The notes: generated by a model from the sequence alone, not told the origin. Positions 41,801 through 50,502 are shown, counted from the first letter of the stretch. The stretch is 64,000 nucleotides of DNA from Desulfolinea sp050305405 (GCA_050305405.1 JBNLFG010000013.1:62001-126000); one strand, 5' to 3'. Made by a program: numbers and translations.

Positions 41801-44800
41801 GTGTAGCCGCTTTTTCGCCCAATCCGTCCAGCCCCTCCGTTTTCCCGCGCGGATAAGCAACCGAGAAACGCGGGCTTTCATCATCTGCGGGAGAATCCTG
41901 CCAAAGCAAGTCTGATCCTGCCCAGAACCAACCATCAGCCGTGTAGCGGAACTGCGTTGGCATAGTTAGAGAGATGACCCGTGAACCGCCATTATCACCC
42001 GCAGCTTCAAGATTGATCGTCACATCCGCGACAGCGCTATCGCCAGCCACACGCAAACTCTCAAAGCTCATTTCGCAAGAAAGCGGGGAAAGCGATTGCG
42101 CATCGGCGTACCAAAAACGATCATTCTCCTGCTCGGCAGCTACAGATGTTTGTAGAAAAGCAGCTATATCTCCATCGACAACTGCCTGCGCGCGGCGCGT
42201 GAGCAAATTTTCAATTTCAGCAGAACCTTCCGCCAACCCCAACAAGGTCAGAGAGACGCTCTCACCTGTCTGCATCAACTTCTCAGAGGTAATATTTTTA
42301 AGTGTATCTTCCGGCACATTCGTGCCTGCATCAGACCATGTTATGCGGTTAGCGTTTGCAAAAGGCAGCGTAGGTAGATCGCCCGTCAACTGTACAGGCG
42401 CACCCACCCCATCAGCCGCAGCGCGGATAGCCTCAGCGATCTCGCCTCCACCGCCAACCAGCAGCGTATCGCCACCTGCGCCAAGCGCATCCAGTTGGAT
42501 GAAGGCCAGGACATTTTCAGGGGGATATTGCGGGTATTGGGCATAAAATTCTGTCCCAAGCGAATCCTGCTCTTCAGCATCCCAGGCGACGAAGAGAACG
42601 GTCACGCGCGGGACGTAGGCTTGCTGCTGCCAACTATGGGCAATCTCCAGCAGGACGGCGATACCGGAAGCGCTCGTATTCGCGCCATTCCAGACCAATC
42701 CATCCGGGCTACTGCCGAGTGAGTCGTAATTTGCCCCGACAACAATTACCTGATCTGCAAAAGCCGGATCACGCCCCGGCAGGACACCAAGCACATTACG
42801 CCCGACACACCCACCCGTTGGGCAGGCATCCGTTATCATGACGGATAAATCCGCTCGAGATGGTAAGGCCAATGGCGAAAATAAAAGCGATAAATCGGCT
42901 AGCGAAACCCCACTGCCTGCCAATAGCACCTCGGCAACATCGGAATAAACGCGGAAGGCCGGAACAGGCTGCGGCATCCAAACGGGCTGAAAAGCTTCGC
43001 CTGCATCTGGCGGAGCCACATTGGGGTCAGCCAATAAAAGCAAACCTGCCGCGCCATTCTCAGCAACATTGCGTCCAATCTCGGCAAGATTTCCATCTTC
43101 ACAGAAGACGATCTTGTCAACCACGTTCAAGCCGGCAAAGGCAGCATGGCTACAATCGTTGACCCAAATCACATCACCACTACCGCTACCTGCGCCAAGA
43201 TAGGCACCAATCAGCGGCGAGAAATCCTGATGAAAAACATATTCGTCATGAAGTGTGCCATCCGCACCGGTGATGGAAAGGCGCGGCAAAGCTGATAGCT
43301 CAGAATAGCTAACCGGAAATTCCTGAAAGAAAGATCCATCCACGCCAGCAGGTTGTAAGTTGTAGCGCCTAAATTGCGATGCGATATAGTCCCCGGCAGC
43401 ATGTCCGCCAGTCGAACCAGCCACACGACCAGCGTAGCGTGGCGCAGTCAGAGCTTCGATCTGGGCACGGGCAGCGTCCGCATCAAATGCGGCGGCAAGG
43501 CTGCGCAAATCGCCAGCTGCGGCTGCGGGGCCTGGAGACACGTCCACAAATTGGGTGACGGGGGTAGCGATGACATATTCTTGCTGGGCATCCGCTTCAT
43601 CAGCGAGAACAGCTTCGGGCACGGGCGTTCCGCGCAGCGCCATCTCGATCGGAGAAATTTCCCGCCCGTCCGCAAGATTCTGCGACCAACGGAAGAGGCC
43701 CCATCCCCAAAGGAGGAGGAGTGCCCAGACAACGCCAAAAGTAATCATACGACGTTTGCGGGTCTGCTCGGGGGAGAGTTGCACGGCATCCGATAATAGG
43801 CGGACGCGGCCATAGGTCAGCTTACGCCAGCCCCACTCCAGCGGCCCAAATTGGTAGCGTTCAAAGTACCATTGACTGAATCTGATCTGGAACAAATAAA
43901 CGACAATGGTCAGAAGCAAGGCAAAGGTCGGGTCTGTCTCGCCGTATAATCCCAAACCGTAGCCATAGAAGAAAAAGGTTAAAACCACGGAGTGGGTAAT
44001 ATAGTTGGTAAGCGCCATGCGTCCCACATAGGCCAGCGGGGAAAGGCGCTCATGCCACTTTTCTTTTTGAAAGAGCAGCGTAATGCCGCTGATATAGAAA
44101 AGCGTCATGGCTGGAGCACCGAGGGTGCGTGCGCCAGTGCGAATCAGTGAATAATATTTACCCGTGAAAGGATTTGCTGTGTAGTAGGTAAATACAGCAT
44201 TCAGCCCAAGACCGACAACCAACCCAACCCACATCACATTGCGAAAGAGTTTTTTATGTTCGTCAAAATTGGCAAAAAGTCGACGTTTGCCCGTGTATAA
44301 ACCAAGCAACATCATCGCAAAAACGCTGCTCGTATAGCAGGGTAACCACCAAAGAGCACCGATAAATTCCTGATAACGAAGTTGAGTTACTTCCCAGTAG
44401 GTACCAGTCGCATAAAGACTGGCAGAAAGATTCATGTTTGGCGAAAGACACTCAGACAAGCTGAGGCACCACTGGCGAGTGTTGTCCATCCATTCGCCGG
44501 GCAAAGTCATTTGGATGGCTGAAAGCAGCAATAGTCCAGCCGCAACAAGCAGGGTTTTCGGCGAGGCTTTACGGAAAATGAGCAGCATCAGGATGCCAAT
44601 AATGGCATACATGCGTAGGATGTCGCCTGTCCAAAGCAGAACCCCATGCAGTGTACCGAAAACAAGCAGGATCAGCAGGCGACGCAGGTAAATGGGGAAA
44701 AACTTTGTCCCTTTGGCTTCGGCGCGGCGCATCTGCACCGCCATACCCCAGCCAAACAGGAAGGAAAAGAGTGAGTAGAATTTGGCTTCTACGAAAAATC

Positions 44801-44981
44801 TAATCAGTGCGGGGATAGCGCGGTCTAGTGGCTCGACCCAGGCGTTGACGTTCATCGACTGTCCGGCAAAACTGCGCATATTGAAAAGCAAAATACCGAA
44901 GATCGCAAAGCCGCGTAAAACATCAACGGTCTGGATACGTTCTTTTGACTGAACAGGAATAGGGGTTGTTATTTGACTCAT
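38844..44981 (-). CDS. Giant DUF418 membrane protein with two M28-like domains and degenerate gluzincin-like modules
   Basis: 2045 residues from the ATG at 44981 (a TTG at 45008 is possible). Residues about 10-400: DUF418/YeiB membrane domain (VDVLRGFAIFGILLFNM; FYSLFSFLFGWGMA); a further helix near 430. About 500-910: M28-like domain with PA insert, metal motifs altered (VVGANYDSLG, NGANTSASG). About 920-1600: two copies of an NTF2-like plus peptidase-MA-like module (VVDGDIAAFL, LAGDLDAFL), neither with an HExxH. About 1640-2045: second M28 with AHYDHVGD, GANDNASG, GGQELGEQG, LQLDAV and SDHDPF, so ligands are kept but the catalytic Glu is Gln. Last gene of a five-gene operon. Confidence 0.75.
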   Translation of the reverse strand: MSQITTPIPVQSKERIQTVDVLRGFAIFGILLFNMRSFAGQSMNVNAWVEPLDRAIPALIRFFVEAKFYSLFSFLFGWGMAVQMRRAEAKGTKFFPIYLRRLLILLVFGTLHGVLLWTGDILRMYAIIGILMLLIFRKASPKTLLVAAGLLLLSAIQMTLPGEWMDNTRQWCLSLSECLSPNMNLSASLYATGTYWEVTQLRYQEFIGALWWLPCYTSSVFAMMLLGLYTGKRRLFANFDEHKKLFRNVMWVGLVVGLGLNAVFTYYTANPFTGKYYSLIRTGARTLGAPAMTLFYISGITLLFQKEKWHERLSPLAYVGRMALTNYITHSVVLTFFFYGYGLGLYGETDPTFALLLTIVVYLFQIRFSQWYFERYQFGPLEWGWRKLTYGRVRLLSDAVQLSPEQTRKRRMITFGVVWALLLLWGWGLFRWSQNLADGREISPIEMALRGTPVPEAVLADEADAQQEYVIATPVTQFVDVSPGPAAAAGDLRSLAAAFDADAARAQIEALTAPRYAGRVAGSTGGHAAGDYIASQFRRYNLQPAGVDGSFFQEFPVSYSELSALPRLSITGADGTLHDEYVFHQDFSPLIGAYLGAGSGSGDVIWVNDCSHAAFAGLNVVDKIVFCEDGNLAEIGRNVAENGAAGLLLLADPNVAPPDAGEAFQPVWMPQPVPAFRVYSDVAEVLLAGSGVSLADLSLLFSPLALPSRADLSVMITDACPTGGCVGRNVLGVLPGRDPAFADQVIVVGANYDSLGSSPDGLVWNGANTSASGIAVLLEIAHSWQQQAYVPRVTVLFVAWDAEEQDSLGTEFYAQYPQYPPENVLAFIQLDALGAGGDTLLVGGGGEIAEAIRAAADGVGAPVQLTGDLPTLPFANANRITWSDAGTNVPEDTLKNITSEKLMQTGESVSLTLLGLAEGSAEIENLLTRRAQAVVDGDIAAFLQTSVAAEQENDRFWYADAQSLSPLSCEMSFESLRVAGDSAVADVTINLEAAGDNGGSRVISLTMPTQFRYTADGWFWAGSDLLWQDSPADDESPRFSVAYPRGKTEGLDGLGEKAATQFAEVVDLLGLPAETDARILLFDGNEALRASTAMSLARDESAATMPHTIKLAYSAEIAEGERLGEAVVHLALANAGIPESAAPWLWDGLPLVIASEGDPLTVQASFLTSLRDLSVSDAAPTNAATSWAAIDYLRENLGWNGLGRFITTFGRACQSNDCLTESGADAALAAALRTETASFQRAWREDWSGKLADTQTALDELLSARSDAVLAGDLDAFLATVDRRTPNLLREETDWFADLSEYPVESFSLSAKPVAILAGGNVHALVTLNYHLEGSSARWASGTSTFRVLFKRNGASYRWAGVPLEIIAGDRVRVRYPAGQEELATALLTNAQEIYKQLSADMGISSPAWQTINLYSDESAYRTSVFLSYPNNDWAPGWSAQGHSLKLLLEAPASAESYRPVLAAHLARQLLLQNGVQDEWLLTGGVSYLARGVNANASQMAAAANLYALRKSIESESLFDFANFPILYRLSEDDYNLAVAQAWNSVRYLAETYGQDALWSVMRSSDVETALRTATPRTLPEFVSDWQTSFAVGHSTDNWVTIAESFDEERALAHIDFLTSPELAGRQAGSPGADMAADYIAEKFAEYGLQVERQLFPVTYQYYLETPQMSLTLQSDGTEEPFVYREDFLILQAVSTGGNLSGDLVWIMDDDYTGMDLDGNIAVRKPTGTIDEEIALATAHGAGALLLVGDRDRAEDLSAKYLARTLPPEDSIPVLELTRDGFKRLLEISGESIASLYSAPPALFLGFDTRLSISLNDDTAAETANVFGYLPGSDPVLSHDIILVGAHYDHVGDDPDRRYSGANDNASGVATMLEIARLWQESGYRPERSVLFVAWGGQELGEQGSRYYIKNPLYPLDDVVAMLQLDAVAGGNAYHLDAQGTRENEGLLLYSIEHAQSLLGGRLQLSFPEERGEQPFSPDVLFDRDRIGISSDHDPFRDIGIQAMRIAWREADETNLDDTLANEVELERLATTGRMTILTIMMNAR

Positions 44982-44994
44982 GGTTTGACGTTCT

Positions 44995-45339
44995 CTAAGG
45001 TCTTTCAAGACTGATATATTCGGCTTGCACCCAGCCTAAAAGGACCCCGTCGATGTTGATCTTATACCAATCCTGCCCGCTGCGACGCAGATAATCGGTA
45101 ACAACAATTGGGGTATCGCGCTCCTGGATCGAAGCGACAATACTGCGTGGATTCGCTTCCTCGAGCACGATGACAAAAGGCTGCTCACTTGTCAGATACG
45201 CACGTACATTTTGGCTTGTTTCCCCGCCCTGTGCGTTGGATTGCACGAGCAGGATAATCGTCACCACCAGCAAAGCCAGTGCCGCAAGCGCTGTAATACG
45301 CCATAAAATTTGATCTGTTTTTTTCGACATCATTTTCAC
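44995..45339 (-). CDS. Membrane-anchored SH3b protein
   Basis: 114 residues. One N-terminal membrane helix (ILWRITALAALALLVVTIILLV), then an SH3-type domain ending SGQDWYKINIDGVLLGWVQAEYIS, outside the cell. The GTG start overlaps the stop of the upstream lipoprotein by three bases (GTGA); ATG codons at 45333 and 45330 are alternatives. SH3b domains bind peptidoglycan or glycans. The ATG of the giant gene follows the stop after 13 bases. Confidence 0.65.
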   Translation of the reverse strand: MKMMSKKTDQILWRITALAALALLVVTIILLVQSNAQGGETSQNVRAYLTSEQPFVIVLEEANPRSIVASIQERDTPIVVTDYLRRSGQDWYKINIDGVLLGWVQAEYISLERP

Positions 45340-46442
45340 TCAGCAACCGCCAGATAAATATCACTCCCGGCAGCATTTCGATTAGGAGCTCCGCGGAAAA
45401 AGATGTAGTATTTATCGTCACTATATAAAATCTTTGGCGAAGTGATAACCTCCAGAGATGGAATATCTTCATCGCCCAAAACAGGGTTTTCTTCTGAAGC
45501 TACCCATGTAATGCCATCTTCGCTGGTTGCATAACTGAAATTGTAGTGTGCGGAGGAGCCAGATGTATAGATCATGCTCAACCCAGTAGTACTTTTCCAC
45601 ACAGACGACGCCCACATGAACTCTGACGACAAACTGCCTTCAGGCAAACGGAAAACAGGATCACTTTCTTCGAACCTTTCATCTGTCGTGGGGTCGTTAT
45701 ACTTTTCCCATGAAACCCCATCATTAGAAGTCGCCACGCCAATGGCTGAAAACCCTCGCTGGGTATCGTGAACATTGTTGTAGTACATCAGAAAGCGTCC
45801 TTCATCTTTTATAACAACGGGAGCGTCCACGCCAGATGAATCCCACATGCCTGAACTACCGGCTTCCAGCAACGGCACATCATCAAATACCCAAGGGCCA
45901 TTCGGAGAAGATGCTGTCGCCCTAAAAACAGATGGAGCCTCTCCCGTTTCAAAGCTGCGGGATGCAAGATAAAGTGTCCAAGTACCATCTTCGTCAATCA
46001 ACACACTGGAAGCACGCAAAAATAGACCGGGGCCAATTGTCTCCTCCCAGGTAAATAAAGGCGCATCTGAAAACCGATACCAATCATAACCATTGGTCGA
46101 GATAGCATAGCCAGTACCGCCTGATATCTCTCTTCCTGCCAGAGCTATTTTAAAACCTGTATAAAACATATGATATAAACCTTGGCTAAAGACGACAGCA
46201 TCTGGAATAATCAAAGAACTATCCCAAGCATCGGCTTCTCCGCGATACAACACGGGCTTATCACTATGCAATACCACTTCCCCGCCGAATGGTTCCGGCA
46301 ACGCAAGCGACTCATCCATAACTACTTGTGGCAGACGAATCCCGTTAGCGCTATCGCTGGGAGTCTGGGCGGTCTCTCCCCTTGTAGCACAGCCCGACAG
46401 CACAAATAATCCCAAAGCAAGAAGAAACAAGCGAATTCGCAT
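45336..46442 (-). CDS. Lipoprotein with a GH43/GH32-like five-bladed propeller
   Basis: 368 residues. Lipoprotein signal with lipobox LSGC (about Cys17), then repeated blades with phrases of clan GH-F/GH-J proteins: DPV-type openings, GLYHMFYTG, GTGYAISTNGYDWYRF, WTLYLASRS, RFLMYYNNVHD and FSYATSEDGITWV. Acidic residues occur at blade starts, but I cannot assign the catalytic triad. It could be a glycosidase or only a sugar-binding propeller on the cell surface. The ATG at 46442 comes one base after the stop of the permease-M28 gene; a GTG at 46460 is the alternative. Middle gene of the operon. Confidence 0.65.
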   Translation of the reverse strand: MRIRLFLLALGLFVLSGCATRGETAQTPSDSANGIRLPQVVMDESLALPEPFGGEVVLHSDKPVLYRGEADAWDSSLIIPDAVVFSQGLYHMFYTGFKIALAGREISGGTGYAISTNGYDWYRFSDAPLFTWEETIGPGLFLRASSVLIDEDGTWTLYLASRSFETGEAPSVFRATASSPNGPWVFDDVPLLEAGSSGMWDSSGVDAPVVIKDEGRFLMYYNNVHDTQRGFSAIGVATSNDGVSWEKYNDPTTDERFEESDPVFRLPEGSLSSEFMWASSVWKSTTGLSMIYTSGSSAHYNFSYATSEDGITWVASEENPVLGDEDIPSLEVITSPKILYSDDKYYIFFRGAPNRNAAGSDIYLAVAE

Positions 46443-46443
46443 T

Positions 46444-48984
46444 TTAGTAATCCGTTTCACGCACGATTTTGGTTAATGCCAACGACAGCGTCTCGCCCAA
46501 AGTGCGCACTTTCTCCGCTTCGATATTTTCGAAGCCATCTTCAGTTGGCAGTATATTTGCATCTACCCAGCGAACGGAAAGCCACGGAATTGCTCGCGAA
46601 ATCACATCACTGGAAAAGTCCGCTGCCCCCATTTCAGTGCTGATCGGCAGTTCAAATTCCTGTGCCGTCTCTTCAAGCAGCGCAATCAGCGCTGGTGACG
46701 AATCTGGATGGATCAACAACGCATCCCCGCCTGCGCCAATATAATCCAATTGCAGCAGCAGCGCTGGCTCCACACGATCATTGGGATTGGTTGTGATCAA
46801 ATGCCTGAAATTAAAATTATCCTCGAAGAATTCTCGGGCACCGGTTTCATCCAGTTGGGCGCCACCCCAGGCCACAAAAAGCACTGAGCGGCGGGTATCA
46901 AGCTGCTGTTCATCCCACAAACGCGCAATCTCCAGCATCATGCCAATACCAGATGCATCATGGTTGGCGGCAGGGAAAACGGTCCCGTCCGGGTCTGTGC
47001 CCAAGCCATCATAATTAGCGAAAATAACGACTAATTCAGTTGCGATTTCTCGATCCGAACCAATCCTGTAGCCCATAACACAGGGAATTTCAATCTCTTC
47101 CGCGTCGGCAAGTTGCAGGGACATGTGGATATTCAGATCAAGATCGGACGCAAACCAACCCTCTCCTTGCTGGTTGATATTGACCGCGCCCGAAGAGAGC
47201 GCATCCCACGTGACATCAGCCTGCTTCAGTATGGACGCAGCTACTGCGGGACGAATGCGGAAGATCGGCATCGTCGGCATTCGCTGATAATCTGCTTCGG
47301 GGTTTGCCCACTGTATCTGCGAGCGGACATCATCGCGCCCGTCTCCTGCAATCCACAAAACGCCACGTGCGCCATGCAACATTGCTTCGGTGGCAAAATC
47401 CGCGGGAGCATTTCCGCGTTGCAGTAAAACGATTTTGTCTTGTAGATCAAGGTCTTTATAAGCATCCCAAGGGGGCGCATCTTCCCCATCAAAACCGATG
47501 AAAGTGAGCGGGTATTCGGCATCCCCGCTGCCACCATGCCCCTCGATAACAAACCCAAAGTCGATCTGGTGCTGAAAACTCTCGATAACGGAACCAGTTT
47601 CATCCACAAGGGCGAGGACGGGTTGATCCAGCGGCTGCGTAAGTTGTGTTGTGAGGGGATAGGTGTAACTTAAGCGCTTCCAGCCCGGTTCCAATCCGTA
47701 CTCTTCAAATTTACTTTGGATATAAGCAGCAGCTTCCGCACCGCCCTCTTGTGTAACACTGCGGCCTTCCATTTCGGAGAGGGCTTCAATATGCGCCAAC
47801 GCTTCTTCGCCGTTGAAGGCTTGTGCCACTTTCGAGAACCAGGGTGCGGCGCCCGTATTATTCATAATAAAGATCGTCGCAAGAGTCAAACCTGCGATGA
47901 TGAGCAGCATCCGCTTCTTGAGCAGGAAGGATGTGTTTAAGCCGCGTTTTTCGACCAGGCGGCGCAGCCCTTCACCCAGAGAAGTAAAGCCGATAATCGA
48001 GACAAAGAAAGCCGCTGCTGGTGGGACAACCACGAAGGGTTTTGAACGCAGCCAAACATAACCTTCAGCGAGCATCGCGCCCCATTCCGGGACTTCAGCG
48101 AGCGTGAAGACCTGTGTGGGAGCCATCATCTCGACGAGTGCGATTTCTTGTCCGCCGCCAATGTAGACGCCGACAAAGCCAAGCTCGCCAAGCAGCATCA
48201 GCACCGCACCCATTTCAAGGAAGGCAAGCACAAGCAGTTGCGGCAAAATGTTCGGAATGACGTGCCGCACGGCAATATGCAGATTTTTTGCGCCAAGCGA
48301 TTGGGCGCCCTCGATAAAAGGCATCTTGCGCAAGACCATGAACTCGCTGCGGATATACTGCGCGATTTCTGTCCAACCGATAACGGATAGTGCGATGATG
48401 AAAGTCGGCAAGCCTTTGCGGATGTCGAGGGCATAGATCAGGATCATGCTGCTAATCAGCATCGGGATGGATGTGGTTACCCCGATCAGACTCATAATGA
48501 CACGGTCGGCATTTGTGCCTTCGTTCCAACCGGCATAACCACCAAGCATCAGCCCAAGGATCAGGCGCACCATCGTGATAAAAGCCGAGGCAATGAGCGT
48601 ATTACGTGCGCCATGCAGCAACAAGCTGAGCAAATCGGTGCCCCAGCGATCGGTACCAAGCGGGAATTCAGCATCGGGAGCGAGCGGCGGACGAATGAAC
48701 TCTTCTTTTTCCGCATCATAGTGCGGGACGATATGCTGTCCGGCGATGTAAGGATTTTTTGGTGCCCAAACAGGGCCAAAAAGGACGATCACGAAAAGCC
48801 CTAGAACGATCAAAGCACCGAGCATGAGAGGGAGATTTGTCAGTATTTCTCGCCAGGTGAGCCGTCCACGCGCGCCGCCGGGAGCTTCTCCTTCGGCATC
48901 CGTTGAGATAACGAGGGCAGGCATCTTATCCAGGTTCGCACGCGGATTCAGGATCTGCTTAATGAGTTTCGTAAGCCAGTTCAT
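46444..48984 (-). CDS. DppC-like ABC permease fused to an M28-like domain
   Basis: 846 residues. Residues about 40-345: DppC/OppC permease (GTDRWGTDLLSLLLHGARN, then the EAA loop FIEGAQSLGAKNLHIAVRHV). One more helix (about 357-375) leads to an outside M28-like domain with PA insert (about 400-846). Its metal motifs are changed: VIFANYDGLG has Asn for the first His and GGAQLDETG lacks the Glu pair, while AANHDASG keeps the bridging Asp. It is probably not a working peptidase and may bind peptides for the pore. The ATG overlaps the upstream permease stop (ATGA). Confidence 0.8.
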   Translation of the reverse strand: MNWLTKLIKQILNPRANLDKMPALVISTDAEGEAPGGARGRLTWREILTNLPLMLGALIVLGLFVIVLFGPVWAPKNPYIAGQHIVPHYDAEKEEFIRPPLAPDAEFPLGTDRWGTDLLSLLLHGARNTLIASAFITMVRLILGLMLGGYAGWNEGTNADRVIMSLIGVTTSIPMLISSMILIYALDIRKGLPTFIIALSVIGWTEIAQYIRSEFMVLRKMPFIEGAQSLGAKNLHIAVRHVIPNILPQLLVLAFLEMGAVLMLLGELGFVGVYIGGGQEIALVEMMAPTQVFTLAEVPEWGAMLAEGYVWLRSKPFVVVPPAAAFFVSIIGFTSLGEGLRRLVEKRGLNTSFLLKKRMLLIIAGLTLATIFIMNNTGAAPWFSKVAQAFNGEEALAHIEALSEMEGRSVTQEGGAEAAAYIQSKFEEYGLEPGWKRLSYTYPLTTQLTQPLDQPVLALVDETGSVIESFQHQIDFGFVIEGHGGSGDAEYPLTFIGFDGEDAPPWDAYKDLDLQDKIVLLQRGNAPADFATEAMLHGARGVLWIAGDGRDDVRSQIQWANPEADYQRMPTMPIFRIRPAVAASILKQADVTWDALSSGAVNINQQGEGWFASDLDLNIHMSLQLADAEEIEIPCVMGYRIGSDREIATELVVIFANYDGLGTDPDGTVFPAANHDASGIGMMLEIARLWDEQQLDTRRSVLFVAWGGAQLDETGAREFFEDNFNFRHLITTNPNDRVEPALLLQLDYIGAGGDALLIHPDSSPALIALLEETAQEFELPISTEMGAADFSSDVISRAIPWLSVRWVDANILPTEDGFENIEAEKVRTLGETLSLALTKIVRETDY

Positions 48985-49898
48985 GCTTCCACCTCCCGCA
49001 AGCGAGGATCAATCAGCCGATAGGCGATATCCAAAAGAAGATTGATAAGCAGGAAGGTTAATCCCAACGCGAGAGCGAGAGTGACGACGATATTTATTTG
49101 GCGGGCGTTAATGGCTTCGAGCAGGCGTAAACCAACACCGGGCCAGGCAAAGAAAAACTCAACAACAGGCAGTGTGCTCAACGAAAAACGTAAAGAAACC
49201 CCGACAGCAGTCAGAACTGGAACGGCAATATTACGCAATGCGTGGATACCAACAACCCAGCGTTCACGCAAACCTTTTGAATGCGCGGTGCGAATATAAT
49301 TCTCGTCCATAACGCTGCTCAGAGAGAGAAAAGATGAGCGAGTCAGATATGCAAGAGGGCGTGCCATTAAGACGAGGACTGGCATGAGCATATGCTCAAT
49401 ATCCCAACCGAAGCCAGCCATTTTGACGAGTTGCTCTCCCGTCGCCTGAAAATATTTCATTTCGCCTTGTTGCAAGAGTAGACCTGCAAAGAAAGATGGC
49501 GTTGAGACCCCCAGAATAGTCAGAACAAGCAAAGCCAGCACAATCTGCTGTTTTTTTACCAGTGCAGCGAAAGTGCCGAACGATAATCCCAGCATAGTGG
49601 CAATAAACAGGGAGACAAGCAAAAGCCCCCAGCTTTTTGTGTAGGTATCTTTGAGTAAATCCCAGACCGTGATAACGCCGAGTACTTCGTGGTTGACTGT
49701 GCCAAGGTCGCCTGCTATAGCAGAGTCGATGTAGGCGCGGGTATTCGTCCAGGCTTCCTGGCTATAGTGAACCAGATCGTAGCTTGGCTCATCGACGCTG
49801 GAATTGCGCGTCATATCCATGCCCATATTAACCGCAAAGATAATCAGAACGCAGACAGAGATGATAAAAACGAGGCGTTTTCCGACAAATTGGAGCAT
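48981..49898 (-). CDS. DppB-like ABC transporter permease
   Basis: 305 residues, about six membrane helices. The N-terminal helix is MLQFVGKRLVFIISVCVLII; the EAA loop is ENYIRTAHSKGLRERWVVGI and the end RLIDPRLREVEA is typical of DppB/OppB. It would pair with the DppC-like fusion encoded next. No ATPase or solute-binding protein gene is in the operon or in the following 14 kb, so partners must come from elsewhere, or the pair works differently. AGGA eight bases before the ATG. Confidence 0.85.
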   Translation of the reverse strand: MLQFVGKRLVFIISVCVLIIFAVNMGMDMTRNSSVDEPSYDLVHYSQEAWTNTRAYIDSAIAGDLGTVNHEVLGVITVWDLLKDTYTKSWGLLLVSLFIATMLGLSFGTFAALVKKQQIVLALLVLTILGVSTPSFFAGLLLQQGEMKYFQATGEQLVKMAGFGWDIEHMLMPVLVLMARPLAYLTRSSFLSLSSVMDENYIRTAHSKGLRERWVVGIHALRNIAVPVLTAVGVSLRFSLSTLPVVEFFFAWPGVGLRLLEAINARQINIVVTLALALGLTFLLINLLLDIAYRLIDPRLREVEA

Positions 49899-49927
49899 TC
49901 ATTTTTTCCTGTGATAAACGAGTGCTA

Positions 49928-49933
49928 ATTATA
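49928..49933 (-). promoter_or_regulatory. -10 element of the five-gene operon
   Basis: TATAAT on the minus strand, 29 bases before the first start codon. No convincing -35 is seen 16-18 bases upstream, so an activator may be needed. A T-poor hairpin (TTTCCCC/GGGGAAA, 50021-50043) lies further upstream after the regulator gene. Confidence 0.4.
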
Positions 49934-50068
49934 TACTGCAATTCACCCAAAAAAGGATTAAAACTCAAACAAGGAACGTCACCCAATCATGCACGAACTA
50001 CAAGTGATTCAAAAGATGCGTTTCCCCATTTTTTTCGGGGAAAACCAGAAACCATGATTATGGGCAAA

Positions 50069-50368
50069 CTAAATTTGCGCCCGCGGAAACACCTTACCAA
50101 GCCCCCCGAAGATGTAGTCGTCGGACACCAACCTGTTGCGCTTAAAACTCGAATCTAAGTCGCTTTCAATCCAAAATAATTCATCCAGCGATTTATTTAT
50201 CGCCCTTGCTAGTAGAAGACAGAGTTTGATCGTAGGATTATATTCTCCTGCTTCAATAAGGCCGATTGTTTGGCGCGTCACGCCAACCAATTCCGCCAAT
50301 TCTTGCTGCGTCAAACCATTTTCAACACGGGCTAATTTCAGTTTATTACCCATTGGAAAATCTTTCAT
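50069..50368 (-). CDS. XRE-family (Cro/C1-type) transcription regulator
   Basis: 99 residues from the ATG at 50368 with AAGGAG five bases before; a GTG at 50374 and an internal ATG at 50353 are alternatives. A single HTH_3 domain: LKLARVENGLTQQELAELVG, then VTRQTIGLIEAGEYNPTIKL. The C-terminal 35 residues carry no known sensor. It resembles the small YgzD-type regulators. Two tandem repeats in its promoter suggest self-repression. It is divergent from the iron operon and upstream of the five-gene operon on the same strand, so it might also control that. Confidence 0.85.
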   Translation of the reverse strand: MKDFPMGNKLKLARVENGLTQQELAELVGVTRQTIGLIEAGEYNPTIKLCLLLARAINKSLDELFWIESDLDSSFKRNRLVSDDYIFGGLGKVFPRAQI

Positions 50369-50407
50369 TCTCACTCCTTAAATAGCATCAAGCTCTTACA
50401 AGCTAAA

Positions 50408-50450
50408 AAAGTAACATATATATTTCTTTAAGTCAAATATATATTTCTTT
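50408..50450 (-). promoter_or_regulatory. Promoter and tandem operator of the XRE gene
   Basis: Minus strand: -35 TTGACT (50436-50431), 17-bp spacer, -10 TACTTT (50413-50408). The 14-bp direct repeat ATATATATTTCTTT occurs at 50416-50429 and 50437-50450, period 21 bp (two helical turns). One copy fills the spacer and the other lies just upstream of the -35, as expected for repressor sites. Confidence 0.65.
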
Positions 50451-50472
50451 TAATGAATTTTACACCCTGCCC

Positions 50473-50501
50473 TTGACATGACTTTTTTTATACGCTACAC
50501 T
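50473..50501 (+). promoter_or_regulatory. Promoter of the dtxR-feo operon
   Basis: -35 TTGACA (50473-50478), 17-bp spacer, -10 TACACT (50496-50501). The start site falls near 50508, inside the DtxR operator. Confidence 0.75.
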
Positions 50502-50502
50502 A

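Noticed and set aside
50021..50043. Hairpin TTTCCCC/GGGGAAA as terminator of the XRE gene
   Set aside because: The stem is only 7 bp and there is no T-tract after it on the minus strand; too weak to list as a feature.
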